Both the position numbers and the translations under genes were made by a program. 64,000 nt of DNA from Paralichthys olivaceus (Eukaryota; Chordata; Actinopteri; Pleuronectiformes; Paralichthyidae). The first letter of the stretch is position 1. The number at the start of each line of letters is the position of its first letter. Below are positions 49,801-59,748 of this stretch, in pieces. The stretch is taken from positions 7,040,001 to 7,104,000 of the forward strand of contig NC_091114.1 in assembly GCF_024713975.1 (NCBI RefSeq), in the 5' to 3' direction. The notes under the pieces are model-generated. The model was not told where the DNA came from, made no database searches, and worked only from the letters and a program-made list of their open reading frames with translations.

Positions 49801-52800
49801 GCGTACTTAATTCTGACCTTTATTTTTTGCCAACGCCTGGAGGTTATGTTTCTGTTTTGTCTGTTAGTATGCAGGATTAGACAAAATCTAGATCATCAAG
49901 AAATTTGGTGGAATGATGTGGAATGGGTCAGGGCAGATGCCATTACATTTTGAAACAGCTTTGAATCAGGGAGTGGATCCAGGGATTTGTTTTTCATCTT
50001 CCTTAAGGGTGATTTTCAACATTTTTCTTGATTTCCAGGAGAATAATTCATGAATCCTGATGAAAAAAAAATCTGGCATGTTTAGGTGAAATAAAAATCC
50101 TGATCTGCTAAATTTAAATGTGGTTACATTAGGGAACTGTTGGGCCTTGGCAGATGTATGCGCTCTGTAGGTGCTCCTGTAGTTTATGATACGGGATGAT
50201 CTGTTGTCCACACCTTGCAAAGTGTTGATCTGAAGGGCTCGTTTTGATAAAAGCTTGTCTTTCCCAGCCATCCTGCTCCTGCTCTCCTCCTTCTCACTCT
50301 CCATCCTCAGGCCGATTGTTTTTAACTCTTCCTTGGGGTTAAAATAGAGAAGAGAAAAATCAGAAACGAGATCATAAAACTGTCAGTGCTGATGTCACTT
50401 CAGCCTTGTTTGCATTTGCACTATCTTCATGTTAACTTTGGTGTGTATGTTGATGTACCTTAAGGTCGTTGCTGATTTGATGCTCCAGCAGTAGCAGGTT
50501 CCTGGTTTTCTGTAGCTCCAGCACAGTCTCAGCATGTATTGCCTGGATATTTACCATTTCACGGGGCAAATCCTCCACCTTCCCATCAGCCCAGAGGAAA
50601 CGCAGACTCTCCCTGCTCTCCTGCTGCATCCTGAATGCCTGTCAACAGAGGGAGACCATGACACAAGGTTTTAAAGTAGTTTATTCAGTATTTTCAAGCA
50701 GTGAGGTACAAGAGAGGACAAACCTTGATCTGCAAAAGAGTTTCGCTGAGCTCCTCAACACTCATGTCAAACACCTAGAAGAGAAGATGAAGTGTGTCAA
50801 GACAAGGACAGAAAACAGACAGATGTGTATTACAGCTGTTGTGGAGTGTATTATTCAGTTCATCATCGCTGACCTTAGTTACAGAGTCCAGTCTGTCCTG
50901 CAGAGCAGGGACCTGCTCTCTGTACTGGAGAAGCTCCTGCTCTAGATGCTCACGTTTGTCTCCCGTCATCACTGAAAACTCTTGAAGGAAACAACACAGG
51001 ATTAATGCTTTTTCTAGGAAATTAAAAGTAAAGCAAAATAATCTCCAACATACTGAGACTCCTACCTCTGTCTCGCTCTATGTGCTCTTCTAACATCTTC
51101 TTCTCTTGCCTCAGTTTTTCTTTCTCCAGCTCCAGTCTGCCTCTCTCCTCCTTCTCTGCTCTCAGTGCCTCCTCCAGTGTCTGGATATCCAGCATGTACA
51201 CGTTTGGCCCCACGTCCTCACTCCTGTGGTCCACTACGCTGCGCACTTCTACGTGGCCATCGTGGTTGCTTTGGGCAGACAAAGTACTGGGGAAGAGAGG
51301 ATGCATGTTGTTTGCACTATTGTAAATATTGCCCTTTAAATCACTGGTACAGAGTTGGTATTGTTGTACTAATGCGTGGACAAGTATTCAGTACAGTCAG
51401 ACCAAACCAAACCATTTCAGAAGTCTCATAGAAGCATGCATATTCACTTCCAAAAACAAAGGTTTCATCCAAATAGCCTTCTGATTATCTGTGGTGCATT
51501 ACATCTGAGAGGCTCTTACCTCTCTAGTAGAGTGTCATAGTTTTCTTTTATCATGTCCCTCTCTCCTTCCAGGTCTGTTATTCTCTCCTGTAGCTGAAAG
51601 GAGTTAAAATCTTTTAAAATTCTTACAGGATCTTCTGCGTCTTTCTGTTCCCTCTTGTTTTTATTGATACATGCAGATACAGATGCAGTACCTTGTCCAG
51701 GTTCTGTAGAGACAGAGTAGCAGTGTTGAATTGTCCCTGCAGTGCCAGCGCGCTTTGTTTCTCCTGCTTCAGTTGTTCTGTCAGCTCCTCCACTTTCTCC
51801 AGCAGAGCTCTCTGGCTTTCCCTCAGCGACCTCTGACTCTGGGATGGAAACATTACACACTCAAAATAACTATAACCAGTAATTCATCTACTTTAAGTCT
51901 TTGCTCATGTTGAAAAATATTCATTGATCTTTTGTATATGGCAAGATTTTTACCTCATCTAGCTGTTTCTCATATGCCTGGAAATAAAGAAAGTTTATCT
52001 TGGGTGGTGAAATAAATTAAGTACTGAAAAGAGAAATCAACTGAATCTAATTTGACTAATTTACGGAATAAATGGCAGATAGGACGGCCATCTTACTTCT
52101 TGCAGCTCGTTGAACTTCTCCTGTGTAACTCGCAGAGCAGTGCTCTTGTTTGAGAGCTGATTTTGGAGACGAATCAGATCCACGTTCTCTCTGATGGTTA
52201 TTCTGAAAGAAAACAAGACATTCCGACATTTCATTGACACCATGTCACGCAAGACTCTACAGGTAGTAAAAAAGGACACCAGTGAAGAGGCTGCTTCACA
52301 GAGGTTTTAAAAATGTCACCATACATATTCTCACACTTCAGATGTTTAGTTTACACTGTATATATTAGTTGTTATTCTATTTATATTGTATAAGTACTTA
52401 TTATTTTAATGATGCAAATGTATGACTGCCCTTGCTGCTATAACATTGCAAATGTCCCTGTTGTGGGACTAATAAAGGATTATCTAATCTTATTTTAGCT
52501 TAAAATCTATTTGAGAAAAGTGCTGCAGCAACAGTAACATTAGGTGTAGTGGTGATAGCAGTGCTGGGGTCATCTCTGCTGGAGCCACCTGTGTCTGTCG
52601 GCCTGCTGCTTCCTCATCTCTTTCACGGTTCCCTCGATCTCCCTCTCCTTCTCTCTCAGTGTGTCTCTGAGGGTCTGGGCAGTCAGCTCCATCTCGGCCA
52701 CCTTCACCTGCTCTGTCACACTGGACCTGCTGGATGGGAGAGGTGGAGATCAGGTCGATGTTGAGACATGGGAGTGAGAGTGATGATTGTTTTTTCTGTA

Positions 52801-54515
52801 TTTTGTAGACAGGAGTTGACAAGTGTGTAATTAGAAGTAAAACAGTGTGAGGCTTTGTGCTCTCTGAAATGTATGTAGCTATTATGATCCACAGGTGGAT
52901 ATTCACACAGACCTGAGCAGAGAGCGTCATCTTGAGAATTGAGAATAAAGTGCTTTAAAAAAAAGTTTTTTGTTTGCATTTCTGTGGACACTTACAATCT
53001 CTCCACCTCTGCCCTGTTGTCATCCATCATGGGGCCATAGCGGGGTGGGGCTGTCTGGGCTGCCCTCCTGACTGCGCCCTCCACTTCCATACTTTTACCT
53101 GTCACAAAGAAGATAATGATGACGACACTAGAGGAAGGTCAGAGATAGAGGAGGAGGCAATGGTCAGCCTCCTGTGTGCTTAATTATTTTTTTTTTTCAC
53201 CTTTGCTGAACTTGTATGGTGCGCGTCCCCCCAGGTCCATAATGTGCTGCTTGGCCAAGCTGAGTTTGTTCTGTAGCAACCCTTTCTGGCTCTCCAGCAT
53301 AGCAACATGTGCTTCCAGCTCTTGTATAGTGTCCTCCATGTCTCTCTCCTTCACACCGGTGGACCCAGGACGGGCCTGACGAAGACGCATTAGCCTGGTG
53401 GACATCCTGGGACAAGGAGGAGGAATTACATCAGCCTCATTTGTGCACTTGTCTTTATCATTTATCTCTTATATTCACATTCTGGTGTAACGACATAGAT
53501 GAGCATCTTTGACAAATGAGATGTTCCCTAATGCCCCAGATATCTGGTGTTATCGTCATTATGTCCACCAAGGAGGTGATGTTTCCACACATCTGTTTGT
53601 TTGTTAGATTATAACCAAGATTACACTAAAACAACTCAACAGATTTTCAGGAAACTTGGTCAAAGGATGTGGTATGGGTCACAGAAGAAATCATTCAATT
53701 TGAGTGCAGAACTGGGTCAGGTGGCAGATCCAGGAATATTTTTCTCTTTCTTTAACACTGTGAGAGAGGGTGTTTTCAACACATTTAGGAAACTGATAAC
53801 CATGAGTGTTGAATTTGATATGCTATTCTAGATATGGTATGTATCAATGTTTCTGTTTTAATGTGTGTTACCTGCGCAGCCTTTGTTCCTGTGTACGAGT
53901 GTGTTGCCTCAGCACAGTGTTCTCCTCCTGCAGCCGCAGACACAGGTCCTCCAGGTGCTCTCTGGGAAACCGAAACAGGCGTTGAGGATCTGAGAGAGAG
54001 GGAGAGAGAAAGAGAAATTCCTATATTACTAGGAAATATTCTTTTGTATTCCTTCCATTGAAGATCAGTTGAAATGTGATGAGTTTTGTAAGGAGGTTTT
54101 ACCTTTTGTCTTCATGACATGATGCTTCTTCCACAGTTTCACATCACGGAGAGTATCTAGGGGGGGGAAATGGCAGGAGGGCGACATTTACAAAAGTTTG
54201 ATTTGTGTGCAGAATTCTCAAAGACCTACAATAATGACCCCCCTGTCCTTCAATCCACTTTCATCAGCTCTGTTGCTCTATGCTGGAACATCTGCATTAT
54301 CTAAACTGATGAATATCACAATTATTTTTCTGGATGATATTGACAAATTCTCCAAATTATAAAAACTGTAGAGAAGATGAACATTGAATAATTTGTTATT
54401 CACATACACAGACCATTGCACACAAACCTGGGACAGTTGGCATGAGCCCCCCCCTCATTGGCCCCACATCTCTGACTGGGAGATCCCCGGCTGTCTCGTC
54501 CATGACAGGTGACAT
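43812..54515 (-). CDS. rpgrip1: X-linked retinitis pigmentosa GTPase regulator-interacting protein 1 (RPGRIP1)
   Basis: Thirty coding exons, minus strand: 54515-54428, 54156-54103, 53989-53872, 53406-53201, 53098-52996, 52726-52589, 52202-52097, 51977-51954, 51838-51692, 51593-51520, 51286-51066, 50980-50874, 50774-50724, 50638-50459, 50331-50214, 49652-49489, 49387-49042, 48840-48680, 48270-48038, 47883-47768, 47686-47481, 46744-46688, 46604-46441, 46321-46243, 46140-46083, 45860-45775, 45541-45352, 45263-45179, 45074-44947, 44056-43812 (1350 aa; human 1286). The N-terminus MSPVMDETAGDLPVRDV matches the human start (TSGDLPVRD). Coiled coil spans about 60-580. C2-type modules lie at about 640-800 (DIVTFCTYGLLDFEVHSTPL) and about 805-990. 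The C-terminal RPGR-interacting domain is at about 1135-1290 (VYVEYRLLGVP, LKFTVVSEPMDDDEE). It scaffolds RPGR and NPHP proteins at the photoreceptor connecting cilium. The last exon adds a Glu-rich tail absent from mammals. RPGRIP1L is less likely because the C2 and C-terminal wording follow RPGRIP1. Minor AG choices at 50980 (alternative 9 nt away) remain open. Confidence 0.94.
44165..44440. repeat. Interspersed repeat in the last rpgrip1 intron
   Basis: 'gggacttaactggaagccag', 'gggggatgtgctgtcacttg' and similar text resemble a repeat that also shows up near 54.7 kb (shared 'cccagtgaagggaccag'-like wording). Recognition is partial; no ORF. Confidence 0.4.
46821..47266. mobile_element. MITE-like element with about 25-base terminal inverted repeats
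   Basis: The left end starts ctatagacttaatataacga and the right end closes ttatatacagtctatag. The reverse complement of the right end (ctatagactgtatataaaga) matches the left with few changes. The body includes 'agccaccagggggcaatgaa', wording I know from a common fish MITE. An isolated end-like fragment (tttatatacagtctatgg) also lies near 26.18 kb. It is in an rpgrip1 intron. Confidence 0.7.
48521..48645. repeat. Fragment of the 'AACTTGGTGGAAGGATG' repeat family
   Basis: 'ccaccaaggattttatgttt', 'acttctgaaccaatttttat' and 'ggccggggaagaacccc' parallel the copies at 53.6 and 55.1 kb. It is intronic in rpgrip1. Confidence 0.5.
49825..50060. repeat. Longer copy of the 'AACTTGGTGGAAGGATG' repeat family
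   Basis: 'ggaggttatgtttctgtttt', 'aaatttggtggaatgatgtg', 'gagtggatccagggattt' and 'gggtgattttcaac' follow the same order as the 53.6-kb copy. It is in an rpgrip1 intron. Confidence 0.6.
52440..52495 (+). repeat. LINE-like 3' tail
   Basis: 'gtccctgttgtgggactaat' followed by 'aaaggattatctaatcttat' matches the 3' terminus, with its ATCT-type end, of LINE/SINE elements common in fish. The 5' extent is unclear (possibly from about 52270). It is antisense to rpgrip1, inside an intron. Confidence 0.6.
53565..53800. repeat. Best-preserved copy of the 'AACTTGGTGGAAGGATG' repeat family
   Basis: 'caccaaggaggtgatgtttc', 'caggaaacttggtcaaagga', 'aactgggtcaggtggcagat' and 'gtgagagagggtgttttcaa' are in the usual order for this dispersed fish repeat. 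A short plus-strand ORF across it has no protein meaning. Confidence 0.65.
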
Positions 54516-54679
54516 CACACCTCCAGTGGGACTCAGCCAATCGGAAAGGTCCAGTCTTCCAAATGTCACCGCAGCAAGTTTGTCAAATTGATGTCAACTG
54601 CTGGTTCACTGGCCTCCATGCAGGATAAGTTACACACTGCCAAGTGGATGGAAAAGAATTCTGTTAAAATCAATACGAA

Positions 54680-54960
54680 GATGAACTGGCACCCAGTGAA
54701 GGGACCAGTATTTCTCTCCTGTTGGTCCTAGTCAGCACTCATGCAGCAGAATTTTGAATCATCCGTAGCTGGTTTGTCATGTTTATTGGTCTATCAGACA
54801 GAAGAAATGGCCTCACTTTGGAAAATTTCTTCAGATGATAAAATTCTGTTTTTGTGTCAAAAATCATTTCTTGCCTCCAGGCTTGGGCTGAGTCCAGAGT
54901 GTTTACTTTTGAGGCCAGTCTCTGTCTCTGAGTATTTGATCCAATGATCAGTATTTCTGT
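54680..54960. repeat. Interspersed repeat fragment
   Basis: 'ggcacccagtgaagggacca', 'catgcagcagaattttgaat' and 'ggcctcactttggaaaattt' resemble a dispersed fish element. The ORF spanning it shows no domain. Confidence 0.4.
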
Positions 54961-55069
54961 TTTGTCCTGGTTAAGCTGTTAAACATTCTGTGACACCCAG
55001 GTCTTTATATCTAAGATACAGTCAAAAAGAATTCTACCTTGTGACCAGTTAAATTAAAAAAATGTTCAC

Positions 55070-55190
55070 ATTCCTTTTGATAATGAGAGAGCCCTCCTTT
55101 CCAAGCATTACACAAAAACTGCAGAACCAATTACCATTCAACTTTGTGGAGGGGTGGCCCAAAGAAGAAGCCTATACAGTTAATAGTGGA
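55070..55190. repeat. Fragment of the 'AACTTGGTGGAAGGATG' repeat family
   Basis: 'cacaaaaactgcagaaccaa', 'aactttgtggaggggtggcc' and 'aaagaagaagcc' match the family in order. Confidence 0.5.
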
Positions 55191-56071
55191 TATGCATAAA
55201 CTTGAACATGGCGAGATAAAGCACCCCCCTGCACTCTTCTAGGTCTAGTTTTCATCACCGTGGTGCTGGAAGAAATTCTTTCCATTACACACACACTGAG
55301 ATCTGACTTTGTATAACCTCTTCAACCCTGGAATACCTCTCATCCCCAACAGTTTTATCTTGACTATACATTTTAAAGACATCTTCAGCATATGTTGACA
55401 ATCCCCTGGGCTTCTCTGATATACAGTTATGCTGTGTGAACAGTGGTACATTATCTTTTCCCTCCTGCAGTATAATACAACAGTACTGAAACCGATGGCA
55501 ATTAAACATTTGACTTACCCGTGTTTGCTGACCCTCCAAAGTAGTTTACCCTCAGTAAAGAAATGTGTCTGCTCCAGTCTGGTGTCCATTGTAATCTGTT
55601 TCTTCATGTAGTGTCCCCGCCCTGTGCTTGGATGATATCAGATTTAATCCCTCTTCATCCCTTCCTCCCCTCTTCTTTCACATCCCTATTAGCTTCGTCT
55701 TTAACGACATACGTCCTGAATGAAATGTGTTCAGCAATTCACACCAGTGTTAACTGATATCTAGCAGTGATCTTATGTTTGTGTGCATGCATGCATACCT
55801 GTGAATCAAGAGAGGTGGGCACAATTCCTTCTCCCAACCCTCAGTCTTGAAGTCTGTCTCAGTGCTCCATCTGTGCCGAGGATAATCTCGCCCCTGCACT
55901 AATCTGATTAGCACCAGTCAGGTTCTAGTATGTGGCCTGTACAAACTACAAATAGGTATTATTTGAAAGCAGCAGGTCTATGATCTGTGTTCAAATTTTT
56001 TAAAGAGCACAAGTGAAGGGAAGATGAATAAGGAGGAGGAGATGAGACATATACAAGAGCAAACTTTAAAG

Positions 56072-56077
56072 TTTATT
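56072..56077 (-). terminator. Polyadenylation signal of the TRIM gene
   Basis: Plus-strand tttatt (AATAAA on the coding strand) lies about 235 bases after the TRIM stop codon. Confidence 0.55.
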
Positions 56078-56310
56078 GTTAGAGGGATAGAGAGAAGATA
56101 GAAATCAGACATGTATAATCCAAGTGTGAAAGTATTATTTTCTGTGAATGAAATATCAAATATCAATAAAGAGTATGACTTATATCTCTGTACGAGTTAT
56201 CAAAGGAGAGTTTTTTAAAGTCCAAAAATGGAAGCAAACTGTGTGAGATGACACAGAAAAAAGTTTTATGCTTTTTAAAACAGAAAAACCTCAGGATGAA
56301 AACAGGAACA

Positions 56311-58663
56311 TCATATTGTAAAGTTATCGAAATCGTGGCCTCCCTTGACTCCACTGACAGAACGGATGATGAGTGGTGATTTCTTGTTGGCGCTGTCACT
56401 CATTTCTGGGTTAAAAAAGGGAAACATGGCCTCTGTGAATTGAAACTGTGTAAAGGAATAGATGTGAGACTTGGCCTCTGCATCATAAAATGACACTGTC
56501 CCATCCTCGTAATCTAAAAACACGCCTATGACCTGAGGCCTCTGAGTGACACACAGCAGTTCTGCCTGTCCTGCACATGCCCGATACTCGCTGCCCTTCC
56601 TCAGACAAACAGTCCAGTAGCCGTCCTCCGGGCAGAGTGTCACCACACCTCTCCTGTTGACTGACTGCTGGGCTACACCCAAGTCCCACGCTGTCTTAAC
56701 TCCAACATCCACCTCCCAGTAGTGCCTCCCTGTGGTGAAACCCTGCGTAGCAAGAGGGTTTCAAATTATTTCTCAGAGCGAAACACAAAGACGAAACATT
56801 CCTACAGGGAGAAATATCCAAACAACCAATTTATTTACCTGAGAGGCGAGGACACATCGGGCTGTGTCAAAACGCTCTGGTATGGCCACCAGATTCTTTT
56901 CAACATCTCCATCCCAGACCTGTCTCCTATCCTCCGATAGAACCAGCCAAGGGTTGGCTGTCCTAGGGTCCAGGCGAACATCAGCTGTTGACATACAGTT
57001 TACATCAATGTTAAATCAGTTTCTCACTGTTACGAAGGCAGCTCATATAGTCTCTGACTTTGCTATACTGTCAAACTGTACCTGCATACTGTTTGATCTT
57101 CTCGTGCTCTGTAAGTAAAGAAGAATATATCAGACAAAATGAGACAAATATTTCTGCTTTTAGTGCTGTTCGCAGAAGATCGAGGATTCTTTCGAGAAAC
57201 CAACCTTGAACGGTAATCTTTTTCAAAGCCAAAAGAAGCTGCTCCTCAGTTTTGGCCAGAGCTCTCCTTACATCCCCCAAACATGTGTGTGAATGGAGGA
57301 TGATGTCCGAGCAGGATTTGGCAGAGGGACTCAGAGCTGGAAACCTCTGACATTATGAGTCAAATAAGAGAGAACTGGCTTTAAAGCAGAGATAAGACTG
57401 GGCAATATGACAGGAAACAATGATCCCATATGACTTCATACTGCCAACTGTTTCCTGCTATATTTCTCTATCAACATGAATGTAAAAAGAATTGCCCGAA
57501 CATTTGTCACAAGAACTAAAAGCAAAATTATGAAAATTATCCTTCTCCAATTCAACTTCTTATATATATACCTGCAGAAGACGGAGGTGGTCCTCTGAGT
57601 GAGAAAGCTGCTCCATCTCACTTCTCCTCCTCTCCAGCTCAGTGATTTGCAGCTCCAGCTCTGTGATGAGTCTGGCTGCCCTCTGCTCTGCCGCCATCTG
57701 CTTCTTCTGGATCGCGTCCACCAGCTCAGCCTGGCTTCTCTCCATTAAACGAAACAGAGCAGAGAAGACCTCCGTGCTTTCCTCAATGTCCCTGTTTGAG
57801 TTTTCCTGCAGACAATAAGGGCAAAGGGCTAGGCTAATTTAACTGCTGCGAATGAATGAATTAGTTCCATCTTTTGATGTCAACTCACTTTTCTGAGCTC
57901 CACACAGTGTTTGATCTCCTTCACTTTCTGCAGCCTGTCCTGGATCATCTGCTGAACATCAACCTCATTCCTTTTCATCTGAGCCTGAATATCACAACAA
58001 GATCAAAATTAAATCTGGAATCACCGTCAGAAACACAGCCACAGTCTATGATAGGCCAAAATGAAAATGATAATGAGGCGGTCAGGGCCTCACCTTCTTC
58101 TCCCGACTCTCTCGCTCTATTGGGACGGTGTCATGACAGCGGTGGTCGGTCTCAGTGCAAAGGACGCACACACACCTCTGGTCACTCCTGCAGTACAGCT
58201 CCAGAAGCCTTTGGTGACGTTTACACATCCTGTTCTCCAGCAGTGCAACAGGTTCAATCAGTTTGTGAAGCTTCAAGGTGGAGACTCTCAGGTGAGGCTC
58301 CAGGTGACTCTCACAATATGAAGTCAGACACACGAGGCAGGACTTCAAGGCCTTTGTTTGCTTCCCGACGCACACATCACAATGTATGGTTTTCCCCACC
58401 GTTGACATGATGCCCTTCTGCCTTCTTGCTCGAATCTGCTCACACATTTCCTTGGCGAAATAGTTCTCACAAAGCTCAGGACGTCCCTCGAAGGCCGTCT
58501 GACATTTGGGACAGCTGACGGCAACGCTGTCTTCCCACTGTGACGTGATGCAGGTGAAGCAGAAGCTGTGACCACAGGGGATGGAGACTGGCTCAGAGAA
58601 AACATCCTGACAGATGCAACACTGAAACTGCATGTCTGACAGGAGGATGCTGGGGGAAGCCAT
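56311..58663 (-). CDS. TRIM-family E3 ubiquitin ligase (RING, two B-boxes, coiled coil, PRY-SPRY)
   Basis: Seven coding exons, minus strand: 58663-58094, 57978-57889, 57805-57572, 57346-57205, 57108-57082, 56984-56839, 56742-56311 (546 aa). The RING finger (about residues 14-56) has CxxC at CCIC, then CGHSFCFTC and CPKC, a complete C3HC4 set. Two B-box-like segments follow (about 90-130 HCDVC...CESH, and about 145-185 [12 protein letters not shown]). A coiled coil lies at about 195-320, PRY begins [15 protein letters not shown], and SPRY includes HYWEVDVG and AWDLGVA. The 234-base coiled-coil exon is the classic TRIM size. Teleosts carry large expanded families of this type (TRIM25-like, finTRIM), many with roles in innate immunity. 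I cannot name the orthologue or substrate. The start is the ATG three bases after a good acceptor (ctctcag), so an upstream non-coding exon is expected. All zinc ligands look intact and no frame break is seen. Confidence 0.92.
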
Positions 58664-59488
58664 GACCTGAGAGATTAAGACAGATATGTCATATGTCAAT
58701 CACCTTTTAAAAAAGACATTCATAAAACATACATTACAGAGCACAGAATCTTTCAGAGCTTTTGTTCTCTGTTGTTAATGCAGGCATTAAAAGTAATTTT
58801 GTTCCAGTTACAACCATCTGTACTTCCTTATCATTAACTTTAAACAATTCACACCTGCCTTGTGGCCAAAGTCCAGTGGCCCAGTCATGAGTCAGCTTCT
58901 CACTCATTCTCAGGAACTCTCAGCTTCAATCAAGAACTGAAAACATTCTTTAAAATCCAAAAGCTAACATGCATGCTCCTTTCCATCTATGCATCCTGCA
59001 TGTCTTAAATGTACCAGGCTCAAATAATTCACAACACGCCCCACAAGGAAATACAATCTAATGAGTTCAAATATGACTCCCTCCTTAAATCATCCTTACA
59101 GTCTACCTGGATTGCACACAGTCTGTGGTCTGGCACAAGACATAGCAGAAACATCAATATAATGACTTTGTTTGGTTTAATCAAAATGCTTCAACATTCA
59201 TTTGTCTTTCTTGGTCTTACCTTATTGCTCGAGGTGAAAGTTGACCTCTGAGGCAAACACCGGGACAAAGCCGGAGTCCTCCTCATTTTGCTGCTACCAC
59301 TCCCTCTGGGACTTTACCCCCCTCCGGAGCTTAACCACCACGCTGCTCCAATGTGGGAGGAGAAAAGCTTTAGCTTAACTGGGTTTGTATTGTCCAGCAT
59401 TTCTTTGTGGCATGTTGTTGAAATGCATTGAGCGAAAACAAGGACGTACCTGAATAAAGGTCAGTCACATTCACCATTTCACCACTCC
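58664..59488. other. Spacer upstream of the TRIM gene
   Basis: About 0.8 kb, expected to hold the TRIM 5'UTR exon and promoter. No ORF with domain features. No clear interferon-response element was identified by eye. Confidence 0.4.
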
Positions 59489-59494
59489 TTTATT
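59489..59494 (-). terminator. Polyadenylation signal of the lectin gene
   Basis: Plus-strand tttatt is AATAAA on the coding strand, about 255 bases after the stop codon at 59749. Confidence 0.55.
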
Positions 59495-59748
59495 TCAAGG
59501 AATACATTACAGTGCATATCTTCACACACATCATCAAAATAGTGTTACATAAACAGAAATTCACAAAGCTATAACCCATTCTATACAGGGATATATTCCC
59601 ATCCTACAATACGCATGGTTTTGAGAATGAGCCCTGAGACTATAACATCTACATGAAGTGTGTAAAGTAAAACATAGTCAAAAAAATCCTCAACCATCAC
59701 AGCATCTCTAAAATCCTAGAAAAGCCTATTTAAAATGACAATAAGCTT

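Larger units (their letters stand above)
54516..56071. other. Spacer between the rpgrip1 start and the TRIM 3' end
   Basis: 1.55 kb with no recognised gene. It holds two repeat fragments (about 54680-54960 and 55070-55190). The rpgrip1 promoter should lie just above 54515, but I see no clear core motif or CpG enrichment. Confidence 0.5.

Noticed and set aside
53601..53831. 76-aa plus-strand ORF
   Set aside because: It lies entirely within a dispersed repeat copy in an rpgrip1 intron.
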